Source of the DNA: Amblyomma americanum
Lineage: Eukaryota > Arthropoda > Arachnida > Ixodida > Ixodidae
Length of the DNA stretch: 64,000 bases
Direction of reading: 5' to 3'
Assembly: GCF_052857255.1 (NCBI RefSeq)
Contig: NC_135502.1
Location: 156,102,599-156,166,598 of the forward strand
Made by a program: the position numbers and the translations under genes. The notes beneath the pieces were generated by a model. That model saw only the letters and a list, made by a program, of their open reading frames with translations, ran no database searches and was not told the origin of the DNA. Shown here in pieces: positions 58,252-64,000 of the stretch. Numbering within the stretch: the stretch's first letter is position 1; each line of letters opens with the position of its first letter.

Positions 58252-59598
58252 ATGCCGGAAGGTCCGAGTGAACCATCGCAGCCCATCCCTGCCACCGTAC
58301 TCTGTCACGGGGTGCAGCGCCAGCGTGACCCTTCTCCATTTAGTGGCACCGATGACCAAGACGTCGACGATTAGCTGGCCTCCTATGAGCGCATCAGCAC
58401 TTACAATCGGTGGGACGATTCCGTGAAACTTAGCAACGTCCTCTTCTATCTAACGGACGTTGCCAACCTATGGTTTCGCAACCATGAGGCCGATCGTCCC
58501 ACCTGGTCGTCCTTTAAAACGAGCTTCGCCGACGTTTTCGGCCGCCCCGCTGTCCGGAAGCTTCGCGCCGAGCAACGTCTTCGTGCTCGTTCTCAGCTCC
58601 CTTCCGAAACGGTCACAAGCTACATCGAGGACATCGTTGACCTGTGCAAGCGTGTCAACCCCTCCATGTCCGAAGGGGATAAAGTCAACCACATACTTAA
58701 AGGCATAGCCGATGACGCTTTCCAGATGCTGCTGGCGAAGAACCCCACCTCCGTCGCTACCGTCATCCAGCTGTGCCAAAGCTTCGACGAACTCCGCAAG
58801 CAACGCGCATCTACGCGGCAGTCCGGCGCACCTGCGGGGGGTCTTGCTGGCTTGGCCCTTGGTGGCTCGTCTGCTGAGCAGTCCCTGTTCATGCAGCAGG
58901 TTAAAGACTTCATCCACGAAGAGATCGCTCGCCAGCTTTCTCTGCTGCATCACATTCCCGACCCCGTCTGCCCTCCACACGACCTGGCGCCATCTCTCAC
59001 GCCCACTATCCGTCGTGCTATTCAGGAGCAGGTCGCTGCAGTTCTGCCATCCAGTCCCCCACCTCCTCCTGAGGCAGCGCCGCTCACCTATGCTGAAGCC
59101 GTCACTGGTACACGGAGCTCGCCCACCTCTGCCGCCTACCCTAGCAGCCCGGCCTTTTATGCTCCACCGCCGTCTATACCCCCGCCGCAGGTCCCGGTTC
59201 GTCGACCCCGCCGAAACCCTACGAACCCCTGGCGTACCGAGGACAATCGACCGATATGCTATTCCTGCGGTCTTGAAAACTTGAAAAAATGTTACTTCGG
59301 TGCAACGCAGCTCACAATTTTAGGCCACGTCATCTCCAAAGACGGCGTTCTTCCTGACCCTGCCAAACTTCGCGCCGTCGCTGACTTCCCCAAACGAACC
59401 ACCTTAAAAGAACTTCGCAGTTTTACAGGCTTATGCTCATATATTCGCCGCTTCATCCGAAATTTGTCCAGTATCATCGCCCCTTTAACGCAGCTCTTGC
59501 CGGCAGCCCGAACCTTTCGTCTTGGTCCCCCGCCTGCGATACCGCGTTCAGCACTTTACGCCGCCTGCTGGTCTCTCCCCCATCCTTCGCCATTTTGA
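58252..59598 (+). pseudogene. Gypsy element B gag fused in frame to RT end
   Basis: The ATG at 58252 starts 'MPEGPSEPSQP'. One stop, TAG at 58372-58374, sits 40 codons in. From there the frame is open to 59598. It has a retrotransposon Gag domain ('LFYLTDVANLWFRNHE', 'FGRPAVRKLRAEQRL', 'SYIEDIVDLCKRVN'), a Pro-rich region and the start of a zinc knuckle, ICYSCG (about 59256). The reading then jumps in frame to the end of RT: 'TILGHVISKDGVLPDPAKL' and 'ELRSFTGLCSYIRRFIRN'. Protease, RT fingers and the RT active site are gone. A shift near 59505 ends the RT part. Because the joint keeps the frame, a Gag-RT-end fusion could be made if the TAG were bypassed. Confidence 0.85.
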
Positions 59599-61324
59599 TC
59601 CCGCCTGTCCGACAGAAGTTCACACTGACGCGAGCGGTGTGGGCTTGGGCGCAGTTCTTGCCCAGCGAAAGCCTGGGTATCCGGAATACGTCGTCGCTTA
59701 CGCCAGCCGCGCCCTCACCAAGGCGGAATCAAACTATTCTGTCACAGAAAAAGAATGTCTCGCCATCATTTGGGCAATTGCCAAGTTCCGCCCTTACATT
59801 TACGGCCGGCCCTTCTATGTCGTTACAGACCACCACGCCCTATGCTGGCTATCCTCCCTCAAAGATCCTTCTGGCCGACTCGCCCGCTGGGCTTTACGTC
59901 TCCAGGAGTTTGATATACACGTCATTTATCGCTCCGGCCGCAAGCACTGGGACGCCGACGCCCTTTCTCGTTCACCACTCCCATGCGAGTCAACCTCTGC
60001 CCTCGTCTGTGCCTACGAATTCTCTTCGTTCAACATCCCTGATATGCTCTCCGAACAACTGAAGGATCCTTGGATCACCTCGCTGCTAAACTTCCTGAAC
60101 ACTCCCTCGCCGCATCATTCGACCCGGACCCTTCGCCGCCAAGCCCACCACTTCGCCGTTCGTTATGGCCTCTTATACCGCCGTAATTACCTCCCCGACG
60201 GCCGGAAGTGGCTGTTGGTCATCCCTCGACACCTCCGTGCTACAATCTGTGCCTCTTTTCACGCCGCTCCACAATGCGGCCACGCCGGTGTACTGAAAAC
60301 ATATGCTCGCCTTCGTCAGCGATTCTACTGGCGAGGTATGTACCGCTACATGCGTCAGAACATTCGGTCATGCACCGCCTGCCAACGTCGCAAGAAACCT
60401 CCCCACTCCGCCGCCGCTCCTTTGCAGCCATTACCTTGCCCTGGCCGTCCCTTTGGCCGCGTCGGCATTGATCTTTATGGCCCGCTTCCAACTACTTCGG
60501 CTAATAATCGGTGGATCATCGTTGCCGTTGACCATCTCACCCGTTACGTCGAAACGTCGGCTCTCAAATCTGCTACCGCAAACGATGTCGCTCACTTCAT
60601 TCTACACAGTCTTGTTCTTCGTCACGGCGCCTCGAAAGAACTTCTAAGTGACCGCGGCCGTGTTTTTCTCTCGGACGCCGTCGAGGCCCTGCTCAAGCAA
60701 TGCCAAATCGTTCATCGCTACACCAGCGCCTATCACCCCCAGACCAACGGCATGACTGAGCGGTTCAACCGCACTCTGAGTGACATGCTCGCCATGTGCG
60801 TTGACACCGCCCACTCCAACTGGGATCAAGTGCTCCCGTTCGTCACGTACGCGTATAACACAGCTACTCAGACAACAACGGGGTTTTCTCCTTTCTTCCT
60901 CTTATATGGCCGGGAGCCTACATCCACCATAGACACCTTCCTTCCTTATCACCCTGACCCTTCCGAGACCACCTTACTCTCCGAAGCTCACCTGTATGCC
61001 GAAGAATACCGGCAACTTGCCCGCTCTTTCACCACACAGCAACAATGGGATCAGAAGCACCGTCGGGATTCCCCGGACCCTCCAGCGTCATACCCATCTG
61101 GCGCCCTCGTTTGGCTCTGGGTGCCTTCCTCTACTTCCGGCCTCGCCACGAAACTACTGCCTCGCTTTCACGGACCTTACCGAGTTGTCCACCAAACTTC
61201 TCCGGTGACTTATATCGTTGAGCCGCTCATTCCCTCTTCGGACCACCGTCGCCGGGGGCGCGAAACTGTGCACGTTGAGCGCCTCAAGCCTTACTATGAC
61301 CCGCCCATCTTCTCCTCTCCGTAA
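59522..61324 (+). pseudogene. Gypsy element B RNase H-integrase, open 600-codon frame
   Basis: The RNase H reads '[17 protein letters not shown]' (about 59620), '[20 protein letters not shown]' and '[11 protein letters not shown]', so its acidic residues are present. The integrase has an H2C2 finger ('[18 protein letters not shown]' ... 'CTACQRRK'). Its core has D in '[10 protein letters not shown]' (about 60466), D in '[10 protein letters not shown]' (about 60648) and E in '[12 protein letters not shown]' (about 60750). The C-terminal part reads '[20 protein letters not shown]'. The frame has no stop until TAA at 61322-61324. It lacks its own start, being reached from gag only through two frame changes (near 59505 and 59590), so expression as a polyprotein is unlikely in this copy. 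Confidence 0.9.
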
Positions 61325-61361
61325 GTTGCCAGGATGGCTCCTTTTCCGGAGGGAGAGTAAT

Positions 61362-61533
61362 TGTAATGGGACCGACAGGCGCAGCGCAGCGAAGAAGCGG
61401 ACGAGTTCAAGCGGGACAACGAAGAAGCAGACGAAGTGCAGCTGGGTTTTTCGAACGACGCCTGTGAGTGTGCCCGTCGTGTCGCCGGTCAACCAATACC
61501 AACCGACCTGTGCTTCAAATAAACGCCTTGACA
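61362..61533 (+). repeat. 3' LTR of gypsy element B
   Basis: 172 bp, starting TGTAATGGGACC and ending CGCCTTGACA, with AATAAA at 61518-61523. It differs from the 5' LTR by A/G at two sites, C/T and G/T at one site each, and one extra G in the GAAGAAGCAGACG stretch. Confidence 0.95.
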
Positions 61534-62096
61534 ATATAAAGAGTGCATTTTAACGGAAAATGTGCATATTACTAAATATGTTGCTATGGCTGCACTCCAG
61601 GGACCTTGCTCAAACCTATGTACTTGCATTCAAAGGCTCGCCTACATTTAATGGCACTTTTCTAAACGATTAAATCAGTTCTGCAGCCTAAGTGTAAATT
61701 GCAATTAATAATTCTCATTGTGCTGTCACATAGATTTTCAAGATATGTGTAGCAATAGGATAGCTGAGCAGCCTTCCAAGTCAGTCGTGTCTGAATCGGC
61801 GAACTATTCCCAACAGTCAAATAAGTTCCTAGTCTCTCAAAGTTTTTCAAAAGATGTTTCAATATTTTGACAAAGAAATGTATCCTGCAATGTGTACATG
61901 TTGCTAAATATACATTTAGGGTGCAGCTATTTCGACAGATATTAACAAAGGTAAAAAAAGAAATACTGACCTCTTGCAGTAAAAAAAAGCTTTTGTGCAT
62001 TCATGACAATAGCCAGCCCTCAATAGTATGCTCGCACGGTAGCATCACCTCAGACTGTTTGTACAGGCTGAACATGACAGATTGCACATTACTACA
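61534..62096. other. No recognisable gene
   Basis: AT-rich, with short frames only. It lies between gypsy element B and the PIF/Harbinger-type pseudogene and may be the 3' side of that element. Confidence 0.45.
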
Positions 62097-62935
62097 TTAA
62101 TGTTTAGCTTTATTGATTGGGATCTGTAAGTTGGTAAGCACACCGCACATGCAAATTATTTTGGACACATGAGGAAGCAAATGAGCAGAAAACTTTTCTG
62201 ACAATATCCTGAAAAGCTTCATATTTTGAATACATCTTTCAACGTGTACTCTTGCACTTGCCACTTTGTATGGGTGTAAAACTTCCTCGCGAGTAAAAGG
62301 CGGGTTTGGTCGTGCAATAGGCATCTGAAATTGCACTCCTCGTTCCACAAGTGCACTTCTGATTTGAGGAAAACACTTGTCAGCAAGCACAACCTCTCAT
62401 GGGCTAAGCAAGTTAAAAATGCCGGAATAAGTTGTTATAAATCAATCGTTACGACAGGCAACATAAGGCCCTGATAAGAAACTTATAATTCCGCTAGGCG
62501 TTATCTCTACGATAACTTTTACTGTGTATGTGACTGTACAAAAAGAAAAAATCACTTTTGATTTTCACAGTGCTTGGTGTTGAGCACAAAACCTCAGTGC
62601 AATCTCTAAAGATTCGACATTTTGCATACTCTAGCTTGAAACATTCAGGCATAAAGAGCTCAATGGTTGACCGTGAAGGCCTATCCATTTGATCACGTAA
62701 AAGCTTCAAAATCAGAAAAAAATGCCGTGAATGGGTTGTGCTATGTAAACCAAAAAGATCCGCTAAAGTCGATTAGGAAAGGTGGAGCTTTAGCTTCATG
62801 ACAAAGAGGAGGAGCTTGTTTGATCCATTTGCAACTTATTTTTCCATACGTGCATTAAGCGCCACCACAACAATGATCTGAAATTTTGAAAATTCTGGCA
62901 GTGGCACGCCAGCAATTAATTTTAAAATGTCTCAG
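62097..62935 (-). pseudogene. PIF/Harbinger-type transposase (DDE_Tnp_4), broken
   Basis: Minus-strand reading, N to C: 'LIAGVPLPEFSKF' (about 62925), a helix-turn-helix-like region 'NKLLLFVMKLKLHLS' and 'STLADLFGLHSTTHSRHFF' (62820-62730), 'LLRDQMDRPSRSTIELFMP', and 'CRIFRDCTEVLC', which holds the first catalytic Asp (about 62610). A one-base shift near 62520 leads to 'KVIVEITPSGIISFLSGP', then 'VLADKCFPQIRSALVERGVQ' with the second catalytic Asp (about 62385), and 'ASARVHVERCIQNMKLFRIL' with the last acidic residue (about 62240). The frame ends at 62097. Stops occur upstream of 'STLAD', near 62435 and near 62400. A THAP-like exon was looked for upstream (63.0-63.2 kb) but not found. Confidence 0.8.
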
Positions 62936-63354
62936 GCCTTTTCACTGGAGCAGGCAGTTACACTTGGGTAGCCTCAAAATCCAGAGGTAGATTTGAAGCT
63001 GTCGATGTTCGTTCCGTCACACGCACTGTCCTTGACGTCATAGGAAGTGCCCCGTGCGGCATTCTTTGTTTCCTTCCTGCTAGGAAAGGTAGTCTGGAAG
63101 AAATTACCCGCACAATCATTTGAAGCCTTGCTTGTTAAAAGGTAACAAAGGTATTTATGTATACATAAGCCTTAAGTTGTTCCTAAAGCTATTGATTTCG
63201 CTGAACAATGAAAAAACTGAAAATGCGCTTAAGAAAAAACTAACGCATAGTTTATTTCCCAGACGTATGTATTGCAGCTATCATACACACTAGCTGGTAT
63301 CTAAATGCTGTACCTACACAGCCCAACATCCAGTCCACACATCCAGTCGACATT
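62936..63354. other. No recognisable gene
   Basis: No motif on either strand that I can support. It may hold the 5' side of the PIF/Harbinger-type element. Confidence 0.4.
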
Positions 63355-64000
63355 CATTGCAGCAGCGGTTGCAGTCATCGAACCTACCGCTAAGCGTCGG
63401 TCCTTGTTCACCCAGGTTTCCATGCCCCTGCTGATCGCAAAGTGCCTGCCAAGCGTCTGCCTGGTCATTCCAAGCTGGTCTGATTCCTGCCGGCTGATTC
63501 CTGCCTCGTGTCAACGGGGCGGTACTACGGTATCTTCATTGATACGTATACCACGGAACCGTGCCTTCACTGTAGCGCCTGCGCAAGCATCCTTCTTCTG
63601 GCCTTAAAAGCCGTCACCTCGAGAACCCCAGCTTCATTGCAGCAGTGGTTGCAGTCATCGAACATACCACCAAGCATCGTTCATTGTTCACCCTGGCTTC
63701 CAAGCCCCCGCAGATCCCAAAGTTGCTGCCAAGCGTCTTCCTGGGTATTCCAAGCTGGTTTGATTCCTGCCTCGTGTCAACGGGGCGGTACTACGCTATC
63801 TTCATTGATACGTATACCACGGAACCGTAACTTTACTGTAGTGCGTGCGCAAGCATCCTTCCTCTGGTCCTAAAAGCCGTCACCTCGAGACCCCCAGCTT
63901 CATTGCAGCATTGGTTGCAGTCATCGAATCTACCGCTAAGCATCGTTCCTTGTTCACCCAGGTTGGCGCCTTTAATCTTTTGCAATTCTGACTACCTCGA
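63355..64000 (+). repeat. Tandem repeat, 266-280 bp unit
   Basis: Units start at CATTGCAGCA: 63355, 63635 and 63901, giving lengths of 280 and 266 bp plus a partial third that diverges near 63965. Conserved inner words include TTCCTGCCTCGTGTCAACGG, TTCATTGATACGTATACCAC and AAAAGCCGTCACCTCGAGA. The first unit has an extra 14 bp (a duplicated CTGATTCCTGCC-like stretch). Unit lengths are not multiples of three together, so frames across it are incidental. The array runs off the window. Confidence 0.85.

Larger units (their letters stand above)
58003..61533 (+). mobile_element. Gypsy element B, two LTRs, internally deleted
   Basis: This complete Ty3/gypsy insertion has a 171-bp 5' LTR, gag fused to the end of RT, RNase H, integrase, a polypurine tract (GGAGGGAGAG, near 61349) and a 172-bp 3' LTR. 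The duplicated target is ATAT (57999-58002 and 61534-61537). By eye the LTRs differ by four substitutions and one indel, so the insertion is young relative to the rest of the window. Protease and most of RT are missing. The coding part is GC-rich, unlike its AT-rich surroundings. Confidence 0.9.

Noticed and set aside
63305..63873. Plus-strand frames of 61-121 codons in the end repeat
   Set aside because: The frames start and stop at different places in each unit, and the unit lengths (280 and 266) do not preserve frame.

Overview
This 64 kb window is eukaryotic and is made almost entirely of transposable elements, their broken copies and tandem repeats. The best guess for the source is a hard tick, probably a metastriate (Rhipicephalus-like) species. 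The main evidence is several copies of a tRNA-derived SINE that I recognise as close to the tick 'Ruka' family. The mix of I-group, CR1/L2-like and RTE-like LINEs with Ty3/gypsy elements also resembles other tick genomic sequence. I recognised these families from memory without any database search. I see no rRNA, no functional tRNA, no CRISPR array and no intact host gene.

Layout. 0-5.7 kb: SINE fragments, then a CACTA (EnSpm)-like transposase pseudogene with a clean intron, then another SINE. 5.7-10.3 kb: SINE remnants, an antisense RTE-like fragment and arrays of a CGACA/TGTCG palindromic repeat. 10.36-13.8 kb: the 5' part of a Ty3/gypsy element whose integrase directly follows protease, as in Gmr1-like elements. 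13.8-22 kb: little recognisable sequence, a LINE tail, a long CGACA/TGTCG array, and an RTE-like LINE split by a SINE with a target-site duplication. 22.2-25.6 kb: a GGGCTGCC-type repeat and a degenerate tandem array of tRNA-like units. 25.6-34.6 kb: five or more LINE copies, all on the minus strand, one with an almost intact RT-RNase H frame. 34.7-38.06 kb: a truncated minus-strand gypsy element inserted in a LINE ORF1. 38.06-39.26 kb: the 5' part of that LINE and a GGGCAGCCCA satellite. 39.3-48.5 kb: mostly unassigned sequence with a (TG)n microsatellite.

48.5-56.6 kb holds the most gene-like locus: pieces of a SWIM zinc-finger plus YqaJ nuclease-fold gene on the plus strand. It is split by a 5.5 kb near-full-length I-group LINE flanked by 9-bp duplications. 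58.0-61.5 kb is a young gypsy element with about 98% identical 171/172-bp LTRs and an internal deletion that fuses gag to the end of RT. 62.1-62.9 kb is a PIF/Harbinger-type transposase pseudogene. The last 650 bp are a tandem repeat with a 266-280 bp unit.

The genes here do not form a pathway. The window records nested insertions: SINE into RTE LINE, gypsy into LINE, LINEs into a tRNA-like array, and LINEs into a SWIM/YqaJ gene. Nearly every coding element carries stops, frameshifts or deletions.
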